Source of the DNA: JANPPS01 sp965246835 | GTDB taxonomy: Bacteria > Pseudomonadota > Alphaproteobacteria > Acetobacterales > Acetobacteraceae | Length of the DNA stretch: 64,000 nt | Assembly (NCBI GenBank): GCA_965246835.1 | Contig: CBDFFQ010000002.1 | Coordinates: forward strand, 124,001-188,000 | Direction of reading: 5' to 3' | In this document: piece by piece, positions 13,476 to 22,191 of the stretch | How positions within the stretch are numbered: position 1 is the first letter of the stretch | Layout of the letters: every line of letters starts with the position of its first letter | The notes under the pieces: generated by a model | The model's database searches: none | What the model saw: only the letters and a program-made list of their open reading frames with translations | Told to the model about the DNA's origin: nothing | Made by a program: the position numbers and the translations under genes

Positions 13476-14787
13476 GCGGCACGGCACAGGCCAGCGCCCG
13501 ATCCACCCATCCCGTCGCGGCCAGCACAGCCGGCGCAAGGTCGAACGGGTCGGCGCCCCCCAGCTCCGCCCCCAGCACGCCCTGCAAGGTGGCGCCGCTC
13601 CGCCGCACCTCGTCCGCCGCCTGCTCCACCCGGTGATGCGCGGCCTCCCGGCCCATGGTCCGCGCCAGAACGGCAGCCGCCGCATCGGCAAACAGCAACC
13701 CGCGCGTAAGCCCGATATTCGCCATCATGCGCCCGGCATCCACCTCCAGCCCCTCCGCCAGCGCGCGCGCTTCCCGCAAGGCACCCGCTGCCAACCCGAA
13801 CAGCGACGGCAGCGCGTGCCACTCCGCATGCCACAGCCCCGGCGGGCGCTCATGCAGCGCCGCCATGGCGGTCAGCAGCGTCGTCACATGCCCCGGCGCC
13901 GCGGCGTGGGCGGCCAGGATCACGGTGCAGGATACCGGGTTCCGCTTATGCGGCATGGCGGAGGAGCCGCCGCGGCCGGGCACATAGGGCTCGGCCACCT
14001 CGCCCACCTCGGTCGAGGCCAGATGCGCGATATCGGTCGCCATCTTGGCCAGCGCGCCGATCAGCGTCGCCAGCCACACGCCGGCCCCGACCACCCCGGC
14101 CCGGCGCGTGTGCCAGGCGATCGGGGGCGCCGCCAGGCCCAGCTCGGCCGCGTAGGAGTCCAGCACATCAGGGCCGGCCGCGCCCAACCCGGCCAGCGTC
14201 CCGACCGGCCCCGCCAGCGAGGCCTGCAACAACCCCGCCCGCACCGCGCCCAGTTGTGTCGAAACCTCCGCCACGCCCACCAGCCACACCGCCACCTTGA
14301 ACCCGAACGTCACCGGCGCCGCATGCTGGCCATAGGTGCGGCCGACGCAGTGAGTATCGCGATGCCGCCTCGCCAGCGCGGCCAGGCCCGTCCGCACGGC
14401 CGCCAGCTCCGTCTCCAGCAAGGCAAATGCCTCCCGACACGCCATCACCAGCGCGGTATCCATGATGTCCTGCGTGGTGGCGCCGCGGTGGAAGGCGCGC
14501 TCCAGCTCGGGCGGCAGCTGCGTCTGCACCGCGCGCACGAACGGGATCGTCGGCACGCCCGAGATCGCGGTCGCGGCCCCGATTGCGGCGGGGTCCAGGC
14601 CCTGCACCGCCTCGATCGCCGGGGCAAGCGCGTCGGGTGCCAGGCCATGCCGGGCCAGGGCGCGGGCGAGGGCGGCCTCGGCGGCCAGCATGTGGCGCAA
14701 CCGGGACTCGTCCGAAAAACACGCCCGCATCGCGGTTGTGGTGAACAACGGCCCGAGCAGGCTGGAATCGAGGGCGGACAGGGTCAT
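13456..14787 (-). CDS. pcaB: 3-carboxy-cis,cis-muconate cycloisomerase
   Basis: A 443-residue member of the fumarase/aspartase superfamily. The signature GSSAMPHKRNP lies at about residues 280-290, and the catalytic-region motif RGATTQDIMDT at about 95-105. The superfamily includes adenylosuccinate and argininosuccinate lyases. The pca assignment comes from the divergent protocatechuate dioxygenase genes 62 bases away: PcaB acts on their product, 3-carboxymuconate. I chose the ATG at 14787; upstream codons are unlike the family N-terminus. The last residues and stop lie inside a dispersed repeat, so the C-terminal tail may have been rewritten. Confidence 0.85.
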   Translation of the reverse strand: MTLSALDSSLLGPLFTTTAMRACFSDESRLRHMLAAEAALARALARHGLAPDALAPAIEAVQGLDPAAIGAATAISGVPTIPFVRAVQTQLPPELERAFHRGATTQDIMDTALVMACREAFALLETELAAVRTGLAALARRHRDTHCVGRTYGQHAAPVTFGFKVAVWLVGVAEVSTQLGAVRAGLLQASLAGPVGTLAGLGAAGPDVLDSYAAELGLAAPPIAWHTRRAGVVGAGVWLATLIGALAKMATDIAHLASTEVGEVAEPYVPGRGGSSAMPHKRNPVSCTVILAAHAAAPGHVTTLLTAMAALHERPPGLWHAEWHALPSLFGLAAGALREARALAEGLEVDAGRMMANIGLTRGLLFADAAAAVLARTMGREAAHHRVEQAADEVRRSGATLQGVLGAELGGADPFDLAPAVLAATGWVDRALACAVPLPSSRA

Positions 14788-14849
14788 GATGGGCAAAACC
14801 TTGCACGCGCCCGATCCGCCCGCCATAGGACGGCAAAGGGAGACACCGC

Positions 14850-15575
14850 ATGAACCCGGATGCCGAATACATCCAGCGCGACCGCGGCCAGCAGCCGCCC
14901 GCCTTCACGCCGATCTACAAGACCTCCGTCTTGCGCTCCCCGCGGCTGGCGATGCTGTCGTTGCAGAACTCGCTGTCGGAGATCACGGGCCCCCGCTTCG
15001 GCCACAACCAACTCGGCCCCGATGACCACGACCTGCTGCTGAATTACAGCCAGGGCGGCGAGGCGATCGGGGAGCGCACGATCGTGCATGGCCGCCTGCT
15101 GGACCAGAACGGCCGCGGCGTGCCGCATGCCCTGATCGAAGTCTGGCAGGCCAATGCCGGCGGCCGTTACCGCCATCGCAACGACAGCTACCTCGCGCCG
15201 ATCGACGCCAATTTCGGCGGCTGCGGCCGGATGATCACCGATGAGGACGGGCGCTACGTGTTCCGCACCGTCAAGCCCGGCGCCTACCCGTTCCGCAATT
15301 TCGTGAACTCCTGGCGGCCGGCGCACATCCACTTTTCGGTATTCGGCAGCGGGTTCGTGCAGCGGCTCATCACGCAGATGTATTTCGAAGGCGATCCGCT
15401 GATCCCGCATGACAGCATCCTCAACACCATCCCGGACCCGGCGGCCCGGGAGCGCCTGGTCGCGAAGCTCGACCTCGATGCCGCCGTGCCGCTCGATGCG
15501 CTGGCCTACCGGTGGGACATCGTGCTCCGCGGGCGCCGCTCCACCGTGTTCGAGAACAAGTTGCAGGGGAACTGA
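14850..15575 (+). CDS. pcaH: Protocatechuate 3,4-dioxygenase beta subunit
   Basis: A 241-residue intradiol dioxygenase beta chain, which holds the non-haem Fe(III) that cleaves protocatechuate between its hydroxyls. The four iron ligands are all visible: Tyr107 (GGRYRHR), Tyr146 (PGAYPFR), His159 and His161 (PAHIHFS). The N-terminal extension with RSP and GPxFG motifs fits PcaH rather than catechol dioxygenases. The partner pcaG starts two bases after its stop. Divergent from pcaB, so one control region probably serves both. Confidence 0.96.
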   Translation: MNPDAEYIQRDRGQQPPAFTPIYKTSVLRSPRLAMLSLQNSLSEITGPRFGHNQLGPDDHDLLLNYSQGGEAIGERTIVHGRLLDQNGRGVPHALIEVWQANAGGRYRHRNDSYLAPIDANFGGCGRMITDEDGRYVFRTVKPGAYPFRNFVNSWRPAHIHFSVFGSGFVQRLITQMYFEGDPLIPHDSILNTIPDPAARERLVAKLDLDAAVPLDALAYRWDIVLRGRRSTVFENKLQGN

Positions 15576-15577
15576 GC

Positions 15578-16189
15578 ATGACGCTGCATGAAACGCCGTC
15601 GCAAACGGCCGGGCCGTATGTGCATATCGGGCTGATCCCGCGCCAGGCCGGGTTCGAGATTTTCGCCAACGACTTTGGAAATGTGCTGGCGGGGCCCGAC
15701 ACGCAGGGCGAGCGCATCCGCATCGAGGGCCGGGTGCTGGACGGATTGGGCGCGCCGTGCCGCGACATCCTGCTGGAGATCTGGCAAGCGAACGCCGCCG
15801 GCCGCCACGATCACGAGGCGGACCGCCAGCCCGGCCCCATCGATCCCGGCTTCCACGGCTGGGGCCGCGCCGGGACGGATTTCGAGACCGGGCTCTACGC
15901 CTTCGACACCATCAAGCCCGGTGCCGTCATGGGCCGCCACGGCCGCCCCATGGCGCCGCATGTCAGCTTCTGGCTGGTCGCGCGCGGCATCAACATCGGG
16001 CTGCAGACCCGCATGTATTTCGCCGACGAGGCCGAGGCCAATGCCCGGGACCCCGTGCTCAACCTGATCGAGCATCCCGCCCGCCGCCAGACCCTGATCG
16101 CCCAGCGCACGGAACGCGACGGCGCCGTGGTCTATGTGTTCGACATCCGCCTGCAGGGCGACAACGAAACGGTGTTCTTCGATGCCTGA
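15578..16189 (+). CDS. pcaG: Protocatechuate 3,4-dioxygenase alpha subunit
   Basis: A 203-residue alpha chain paralogous to PcaH. It starts with the family-typical TPSQTAGPYVHIG. It keeps the intradiol beta-sandwich core (ILLEIWQANAAGR, GLYAFDTIKPGAV, MAPHVSFWLVARGINIGLQTRMYF split across about 65-155). As in other PcaG chains, the iron ligands are not all conserved, because catalysis sits on PcaH. The ATG at 15578 is chosen over a longer frame that would overlap pcaH. Its stop overlaps the next gene's ATG. Confidence 0.95.
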   Translation: MTLHETPSQTAGPYVHIGLIPRQAGFEIFANDFGNVLAGPDTQGERIRIEGRVLDGLGAPCRDILLEIWQANAAGRHDHEADRQPGPIDPGFHGWGRAGTDFETGLYAFDTIKPGAVMGRHGRPMAPHVSFWLVARGINIGLQTRMYFADEAEANARDPVLNLIEHPARRQTLIAQRTERDGAVVYVFDIRLQGDNETVFFDA

Positions 16190-17018
16190 TGCCACTCCCG
16201 TCGTGATCTGCGTCGCCATCACCGGCTCCGTCCCGCGCAAGGCGGACAACCCGGCCGTGCCCACCACGCCCGCGGAACAGATCGACAGCACCCACGCGGC
16301 GTTCGAGGCCGGGGCCAGCCTGGTGCACATCCACGTCCGCAACCCGGATGAGAGCCCGAGTTCCGACCCGGCCCTGTTCCGCCAGGTGCAGGAAGGCATC
16401 GCCAAGCACTGCCCCGGCATGATCATCCAGTTCTCCACGGGCGGCCGCGGACGGGACCAGGCGGCGCGGGGCAATGCGCTGGACCTCCGGCCCCACATGG
16501 CGTCACTCAGCACCGGCTCGGTCAACTTTCCGTCCATTGTCTATGAGAACGCGCCTGGTTTGGTGGTCGATCTGGCCACGAAGATGCAGGCGCATGGCGT
16601 GCTGCCGGAAATCGAAGTGTTCGACCTGTCGCACCTGCACGGCGCCAAGCGCCTGGTGGAGGCCGGGCTGATGTCGGCGCACCCGCATGTGCAGTTCGTC
16701 CTGGGCGTGAAGAACGCGATGCCGGCGGAGGAGCGTCTGCTGGACGTGCTGCTGACCGAGCTGCGCATCGTGCTGCCCGGCGCCACCTGGACCGCGGCCG
16801 GCATCGGGCGCAACCAGTCCGTGGTGATGGATTGGGCCCTGGCCCGCGGCGCCGACGCGGTGCGCACCGGCCTCGAAGACAACGTCCGCATCAGCCGGGA
16901 CCGGCTGGCGGCCAGCAATGCGGAGCTCGTGACGATGGCAGCAGAGACGGTCCAACGGCACGGACGGCGCGTGGCGACCCCCCCGGAAGCGCGCTCGGCC
17001 CTGGGGATCGCAGCATGA
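16182..17018 (+). CDS. Beta-keto acid cleavage enzyme (BKACE, DUF849)
   Basis: A 278-residue TIM-barrel enzyme. The zinc site is visible in HIHVR (about residues 47-51), with further family landmarks in the QFSTGGRG strand and the final GLEDN. BKACEs combine a beta-keto acid with acetyl-CoA to give acetoacetate and a new acyl-CoA. It overlaps pcaG by eight bases and the flavin reductase by four, so it is part of this operon. Given the context the likely substrate is beta-ketoadipate, which would give succinyl-CoA plus acetoacetate; that is an inference. A different keto acid remains possible. Confidence 0.85.
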   Translation: MPDATPVVICVAITGSVPRKADNPAVPTTPAEQIDSTHAAFEAGASLVHIHVRNPDESPSSDPALFRQVQEGIAKHCPGMIIQFSTGGRGRDQAARGNALDLRPHMASLSTGSVNFPSIVYENAPGLVVDLATKMQAHGVLPEIEVFDLSHLHGAKRLVEAGLMSAHPHVQFVLGVKNAMPAEERLLDVLLTELRIVLPGATWTAAGIGRNQSVVMDWALARGADAVRTGLEDNVRISRDRLAASNAELVTMAAETVQRHGRRVATPPEARSALGIAA

Positions 17019-17632
17019 CCGCGATGCACTCCTACGAGCCCCGCAACGGCCACGGCCTCCCGCATGACCCGTTCAACGCCATCATCGCCCCGCGCCCGAT
17101 CGGCTGGGTGTCAACCATGGGCCGGGACGGCAGCGTGAACCTGGCGCCCTACAGCTTCTTCAACGCCTTCAACTACCACCCACCCATCCTCGGTTTCTCC
17201 AGCACCAGCGCCAAGGACAGCCTCCGCAATGCGCAGGAAACCGGCGAGTTCGTGTGGAACCTGGTGACGCGGCCACTCGCGGAGGCGATGAACCAGACGT
17301 CTGTTCCCGCGCCCTATGGCACCGACGAGTTCGGGGTCGCCGGGCTGGAAAAGACCGCCTCCGTACTCGTAAAATGCCCGCGCGTGGCCGCGAGCCCGGT
17401 GCAGCTGGAGTGCAAGGTGACGGAGATCGTCCAGCTGAAAAGCCATACGGGTGCCCTGGTGCAAGCGTGGCTGGTGATGGGGGAGGTCGTGATGGCCCAT
17501 ATCGGCGCGCATCTGTTGAAGGACGGGATCTTCGACACGTTCGGGGCCGGGATCATGATGCGCGCGGGGGGGCCGACGGCGTATGCGTCGGTCGGGCCGG
17601 AGAGCCGGTTGGACATGGACCGGCCGCGGTGA
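17015..17632 (+). CDS. Flavin reductase-like FMN-binding protein
   Basis: A 205-residue protein of the flavin reductase-like split-barrel family. The landmarks are IIAPRPIGWVST (about 26-37), NLAPYSFFNAF (about 44-54) and a mid-chain GTDEFGVAGL. Members bind FMN and either feed reduced flavin to monooxygenases or act as flavin-dependent reductases. The ATGA overlap with the BKACE gene points to co-translation. A partner hydroxylase is not encoded nearby, so its exact role in aromatic breakdown is open. Confidence 0.8.
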   Translation: MTAMHSYEPRNGHGLPHDPFNAIIAPRPIGWVSTMGRDGSVNLAPYSFFNAFNYHPPILGFSSTSAKDSLRNAQETGEFVWNLVTRPLAEAMNQTSVPAPYGTDEFGVAGLEKTASVLVKCPRVAASPVQLECKVTEIVQLKSHTGALVQAWLVMGEVVMAHIGAHLLKDGIFDTFGAGIMMRAGGPTAYASVGPESRLDMDRPR

Positions 17633-17686
17633 GCGTGACGTCTGGCCGCTCACACTGACAGTGCCGGTCGCGCACGCTGCCGGCTT

Positions 17687-20600
17687 CTACGCCAGGTAGC
17701 GCCCCCCGCCGGCCTCCCGCGCCTGTCCCATCGCCGCCAGCACTTCCAGCATCGGAACGAGCTTGGCGGGGCGGACGCCGGTGAATTGCCGGGCCAGGTC
17801 CGCGGGCCCGGCGCCGCCGGAGCGGGCCAGGGCGGCGCGCAGCGCCACGTATTGCGCCCCGGGCGCCTTGGGCCAGCTCGGCAGGGCAGCGTCCGGCGTG
17901 ACGGCGATTTCGAGCTGTTCGCGCCGGGCCGCCTGCGCCGTTTCCTCCGGCGCCTGGTAGTCGGGGCGGAGCCAGCGGATCTTTCCCTGGGCCTCCTCCG
18001 CCGCGCGCGCCTGGTTCAGCGCCACGACGCGCGCGACGATGGCGGCGGGCTCGAGATCGGCGGGCCAGCCATAGGCGGCGGCGACGGCGGCGTCCAAGCG
18101 GTCATGCAAATGCCGCAGCACCTCGACCTGCCCGGCCTCGAGCACGTCCCGCTCCGCCGGGGTGAGCGTCTGGCCCGCGCGGAGGGCGGCGAGGACGTTG
18201 TAGAGGCCGGTGAGGGTAAGATCCTGCCCCGCGGCGAGGCGGGTTTGTCGGAGTGCATCCAGCTCTTCGGCGAGGGCGCCGATCTCTTTTGCTTGGGCGG
18301 GGGTGACGGCGGGGAAGGGGAAGGGGTCGAAGCAGCGGGTTTTGTTATAGCGGGGATCGTTACCGAAACCGAGCCACCCTCCGGCGGCGAGTGCCCAACA
18401 GGTGTGGACGCGGGATGACAGCACGCCAAGGTGAAAGGGATCGGCCGTGGCGATGCAGACGAGCATGTTGTCGGGCAGGACGGCAGCGTGCTGGAACACG
18501 AAGAGCCGGTGCTTGGCAGTCTCGACGGTCGCGACATACCGAGAGAGACCGAGCAGAGCGGGGCGCAGGTCTCGGCGTGGTTCGCCGAACACCCACCATG
18601 AATTGCGATAGCTCCCGCGGGCGTTCTGGTCCCGCTCCGGCTTAACCCGCATCAAAAGATGCTGGAACACCGCAGGAAAACGCTGCCGCAGCTCCGCTTC
18701 CGTCAACCCCAACAAGTCGATGACCAACACGCCCCGGCTGCGCCCCGTCATGTCCTTGCCGTTCAGATACGGCCGGATATGCCGATCCAGCCCCGGCACC
18801 CGGCCCAGCCCGAGGCTCGCCGCCGTCGCCGGCGACACGATGAAGCCCTTCCCGTGTAGCTTCACGCCGGGGCTGCAGAGCCGCTCATTGGCCCGCAACG
18901 GGCGGGCCGCGTCCGGGCTGACACCGGTTGTCAGGTCCGCGTTCACGATCCCCACCCGCTCGGCCACCACAACCTCCGGCACGGCGCCCGGCCCCTCCTT
19001 TAGGACCGTCAGCAATCGCCCGCTGCCTGCGCCCCGCGCCGCCACCGTCATCGCGATCCGCACCGCTGCCGCGCCCTCGCCCTGGGACCACGGGTGATCC
19101 GGGATCGCGAACACCAGGTGCACCCGCTTCGCCCCCGTCATCGCCGCCGCGATCACCCGGCGGCAGAACACCTGCCGGATGCTGTTGCTGGTGATGAAGC
19201 CGAACCGCCGCGCCTTGCCCGCCCGCACCAGCTCCGCCGCCCGCCACCAGAAGAACATCGCGAGGTCAGCCGAGGGCGGCACCTTCGGATAGGCCGCCCA
19301 CAGCGCCTCCGCATAGCCGCCGCCCAGCTCCGCGCGCAAATCCTTGCCGGCGACGAAAGGCGGGTTGCCCACGATGAAGTCAGCCGCGGGCCACGGCGCC
19401 GGCGTGCCGCCCACCGGCCGCATGACCAGCGCCTGGTCCGTGAGGTCCGGCACCTTCTCGCCCGTGACCGGATGCAGCGTGGTGCGCCCGCCCCAGCGCG
19501 TGACGGGCGTGCCGCGCGCATCCTTGTCGGCCTCGGTCCGGTCATAGCGCAGCAGCGCATCGGCCTCCCGAATCGTCCGGAAATCGCGCAGGATCGGCTC
19601 CGCCGGGGGTGCGGCGCCGTTGGTGCGGAAATGCCATTGCAGATAGCCGATCCACAGCACCAGCTCCGCCACCGGCACCGCCCGCGGGTTCACGTCCAGG
19701 CCCAGGAATTGATGCGGGTCCACCGTGGCGCCCGCGAGGTCCAGCAGCCCGGCATCCCCGCGCGCATAGCCGGCCAGCGTGTCCAGCACCTCCCCCTCGA
19801 GCCGCTTCATCAACTCCAGCGTCACATACAGGAAATTGCCGGTGCCGCAGGCCGGGTCGAGCACGCGGATGGAACAGAGCGTGGCGTGAAAGGCGCGCAC
19901 CCGGCGCGCGGCCTCCGGCGCGTCATCGTTCGCCATTGCCTCCTCGGCGGCCGCGCGCACACCGTCCCACTCCTCGCGCAGCGGTTCCATGACAGTCGGC
20001 AGCACCAGGCGCTCCACGAAGGGGCGCGGCGTGAACTCGGCGCCGAGCCGGCCACGCTCCCGCCGGTCCAGCGCCTGTTCCAGCAGCGTGCCGAAGATCG
20101 CGGGCTCCACATCCGCCCAGTCTTGGCCGGCGGCCAGGATCAGCAAGGCCAGCTCGTCTTCCGTGACCGGCAGCGGATCGGCGCCGCCATGCGGGCCCGG
20201 GCGGAACAGGCCGCCGTTGAACCTCAGAAGCGTCGCGGCAAGGGCGGCGGAAAAGCCGCCGGCATCCATGGTGCGCCATAGATCGCCCAGGAGGCCGACG
20301 AACTTCACCCGGTCTCCCTGGCACCGCCGCAATAGGTCGGAGAAGCTCGTGCGCTCCGGCAGCAGATCGACGGATTGCGCGAACATGCAGAAGATGCAGC
20401 GCATGAGAAAGGTCGCGACATGCGCAGGGGCGTGGCGGGGCCGGGCCGAAGTGCCCTCCAACGCGGCAGCGAGCTTCGCCAGCAGGGCCGCGATGTCCCG
20501 CGTCACCTCGGCCCGCCGCAACGAGGGGTCCAGCGCCTTCGGGTCGAGCCAGATGCCGCGCAACAGGGCACGGATCTCGGGCCGCCGCAGGTCGGGCAGA

Positions 20601-21169
20601 TAGATGCGAAACCGCTCGCGATCCGGGAACTGCGCGTAGTGCTTCCCGGTGCCGGAGAAGTCGGCATAGAGGTCGAGGCAAAATCCCACGTCGCAGACGA
20701 TCAGGAACGGGGGCCAGCCCTCCCCGGCCGGCAGGTCGCGGGCATAGCCCTCGGCCTGTCCCTTCGCCTGCTGCATGTGCCGGGCCCAGGCCGGGGTGTT
20801 GCGGATATTGGCCCGGCGCTGCGCCTCCGTCTCGTGCACGAATAGCCGCGCCTGCCGATCGGCCGCGCCGCCCTGCTTGGCTTCGCAGACGAAGCAGCCA
20901 CGCTTGTAGAGGTCGATCCGGCGCGTCGTGGTGCTGCCATCCGCCTCGTGATGGGTGACGTTGCGCTCGAACCGGTAGGGACCGGTGCCGCCGCTGGCCG
21001 GGTCCGGCCGTGGCACGCCCAGCACGTCGCATAGCTCGGACAAGAAAGGCTGCGCGTTGGCCCGCTCCGCCATGGCAGTGCCGTCCCAGCGGGCGATGAA
21101 GTGATGGGTAAGATCTGGATCGGGAGTCGGCACGGGGGCGAGTGCAGCACGGGGAGGCCCGGGCGTCAC
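17687..21169 (-). CDS. MmeI-like single-chain restriction-modification enzyme (type IIL/IIG)
   Basis: A 1160-residue protein joining nuclease, spacer, N6-adenine methyltransferase and target recognition. The nuclease site fits D-x9-E-x-K (Asp86, Glu96, Lys98 in VCEAKQ). Methyltransferase motif I is DPACGTGNF from residue 438 and motif IV is NPPF from residue 602. The last 400 residues would hold the recognition domain and a helical tail. Family enzymes cut about 20 bases from an asymmetric site and methylate one strand. The start is uncertain: GTG at 21169 lies right after an in-frame TAG inside a tandem repeat, with another GTG at 21133. The conserved N-terminus (FIARWDG...ERANAQPFL) must be included. 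Confidence 0.85.
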   Translation of the reverse strand: MTPGPPRAALAPVPTPDPDLTHHFIARWDGTAMAERANAQPFLSELCDVLGVPRPDPASGGTGPYRFERNVTHHEADGSTTTRRIDLYKRGCFVCEAKQGGAADRQARLFVHETEAQRRANIRNTPAWARHMQQAKGQAEGYARDLPAGEGWPPFLIVCDVGFCLDLYADFSGTGKHYAQFPDRERFRIYLPDLRRPEIRALLRGIWLDPKALDPSLRRAEVTRDIAALLAKLAAALEGTSARPRHAPAHVATFLMRCIFCMFAQSVDLLPERTSFSDLLRRCQGDRVKFVGLLGDLWRTMDAGGFSAALAATLLRFNGGLFRPGPHGGADPLPVTEDELALLILAAGQDWADVEPAIFGTLLEQALDRRERGRLGAEFTPRPFVERLVLPTVMEPLREEWDGVRAAAEEAMANDDAPEAARRVRAFHATLCSIRVLDPACGTGNFLYVTLELMKRLEGEVLDTLAGYARGDAGLLDLAGATVDPHQFLGLDVNPRAVPVAELVLWIGYLQWHFRTNGAAPPAEPILRDFRTIREADALLRYDRTEADKDARGTPVTRWGGRTTLHPVTGEKVPDLTDQALVMRPVGGTPAPWPAADFIVGNPPFVAGKDLRAELGGGYAEALWAAYPKVPPSADLAMFFWWRAAELVRAGKARRFGFITSNSIRQVFCRRVIAAAMTGAKRVHLVFAIPDHPWSQGEGAAAVRIAMTVAARGAGSGRLLTVLKEGPGAVPEVVVAERVGIVNADLTTGVSPDAARPLRANERLCSPGVKLHGKGFIVSPATAASLGLGRVPGLDRHIRPYLNGKDMTGRSRGVLVIDLLGLTEAELRQRFPAVFQHLLMRVKPERDQNARGSYRNSWWVFGEPRRDLRPALLGLSRYVATVETAKHRLFVFQHAAVLPDNMLVCIATADPFHLGVLSSRVHTCWALAAGGWLGFGNDPRYNKTRCFDPFPFPAVTPAQAKEIGALAEELDALRQTRLAAGQDLTLTGLYNVLAALRAGQTLTPAERDVLEAGQVEVLRHLHDRLDAAVAAAYGWPADLEPAAIVARVVALNQARAAEEAQGKIRWLRPDYQAPEETAQAARREQLEIAVTPDAALPSWPKAPGAQYVALRAALARSGGAGPADLARQFTGVRPAKLVPMLEVLAAMGQAREAGGGRYLA

Positions 21170-21211
21170 CTAGTGGGGGCGTCACCTAGTGGGGGCGTCA
21201 CCTGGTGAGGG
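21164..21211. repeat. Three tandem 16-base repeats
   Basis: The unit CGTCACCTAGTGGGGG is repeated exactly once and followed by a third, variant copy (CGTCACCTGGTGAGGG). It spans the 3' end of the 104-residue gene and the start of the restriction-modification gene, supplying the stop of the former and the first codon of the latter. Confidence 0.9.
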
Positions 21212-21496
21212 GGCGCGTGCCCAAGCGTCCCGCTCGGTCAGCAGCGCGTCCAGCGCCGGGTTGGCGGCGCCCATGGTGTGCCGGGCCCGGCAGTAGGCCG
21301 CAAGCACGGCCGGCCATGGCGTGCCGGTTGCCTCCGCCGCGGCGGAGAGGGTGGGCAGCGACACGTCCCCGAACACGGCGCGGGTCTGGGAGGGCGTCCC
21401 GCCGGTGCCGCGGAGGATGGCGACGATGCCGGCCGCGGTGACCGGATCGGCGCTGGCGTTCTCGGCCGCGTTCCGCACGGTCAGGATCGCGCTCAT
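21182..21496 (-). CDS. Small helical protein of unknown function
   Basis: A 104-residue, Ala-rich, mostly helical protein without a signal peptide or a family I recognise. It overlaps the nucleotidyltransferase remnant by four bases (ATGA) and ends in the tandem repeats just before the restriction-modification gene. It could be an accessory protein of the nucleotidyltransferase unit, but AbiE-type antitoxins normally come upstream and look different. Codon use is like the surroundings, so the frame is probably real. Confidence 0.5.
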   Translation of the reverse strand: MSAILTVRNAAENASADPVTAAGIVAILRGTGGTPSQTRAVFGDVSLPTLSAAAEATGTPWPAVLAAYCRARHTMGAANPALDALLTERDAWARAPSPGDAPTR

Positions 21497-22163
21497 GAGG
21501 AGTCTCGAATGGCGTCGTGCACCGTCTGCACCATGCCGGGCAGGAAGCGCCGGCCCGTCTCGGATGGAAGCAGATCGCGCGACAGGGTGGCGGGGTCCAG
21601 CTTCGCCAGAGTCGAGAGGCGGCGGCTCAGCGCCGGATGGGCGCGCCGGGTCGCCGCGATCGCGGCGTGGGCCGAAGCTGGATCCACCGCCAGGGCCACC
21701 GCCATATCGAACACGTCCCGCGCCTTGAAGCTGTCGGCCCGGTAGAGCAGCTTCTTGGCCAGGATCTCGACCGTTGCATCCAGCGACACGGTTCTGCCCT
21801 GAAATGTCATTTCTGCGGTTTCAGCGTTGGGGAGCACAGGTCCGGCAACGATGAAATCGATGTCGCCCTCAGCCAGGACGAGCTTCACGGCGTTGGCCTG
21901 TTCCTCATACGACACCGAGGCGGCTTCGGAGACGGCGTTCAAACGGGGCGTCAGGAAGCTGAGCGCCCGGGCATCATGGGTGAAGATGTCGATGTCCTTG
22001 CTCAACCGATGGTCGAACCGGAACATCAGCACGGTCCCGCCGCCAGCCGGAAATAAAGGGCGCCGTAGCCGTTGACCGACAGGCTGTCGATGATCTCGAG
22101 CGCCGTTTCCAACAGGCGGCGCCACGTGGTCCGATCGACGGCGCGGGCGGGTGCGGCGGCCAT
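21493..22163 (-). pseudogene. AbiEii/AbiGii-type nucleotidyltransferase, frameshifted
   Basis: The natural start appears to be the ATG at 22163, giving a good 40-residue N-terminus that ends ...SLSVNGYGALYF and then hits a stop. One base back in frame, near 22045-22058, the protein continues as PAGGGTVLMFRFDHRLSKDIDIF-like sequence to the stop at 21493. That second part is the hallmark of the AbiEii family: GG at the start of the nucleotidyltransferase fold, then HRLSKDID with the metal-binding Asp pair. One missing base joins the two parts, so the gene is broken, or the base is an assembly error. Members act as toxins that modify tRNA or proteins. It sits beside a restriction-modification gene, as in defence islands. 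Confidence 0.7.
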
Positions 22164-22191
22164 GGCTTCAGGCTACCACGGACGCTGCACG

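Noticed and set aside
14788..14849. A regulator gene for the pca operon between pcaB and pcaH
   Set aside because: Only 62 bases lie between the divergent starts; no pcaQ- or pcaU-like gene exists in the window.
21164..21211. Tandem 16-base repeats considered as a CRISPR remnant
   Set aside because: The repeats abut with no spacers, are too short, and no cas gene is nearby.
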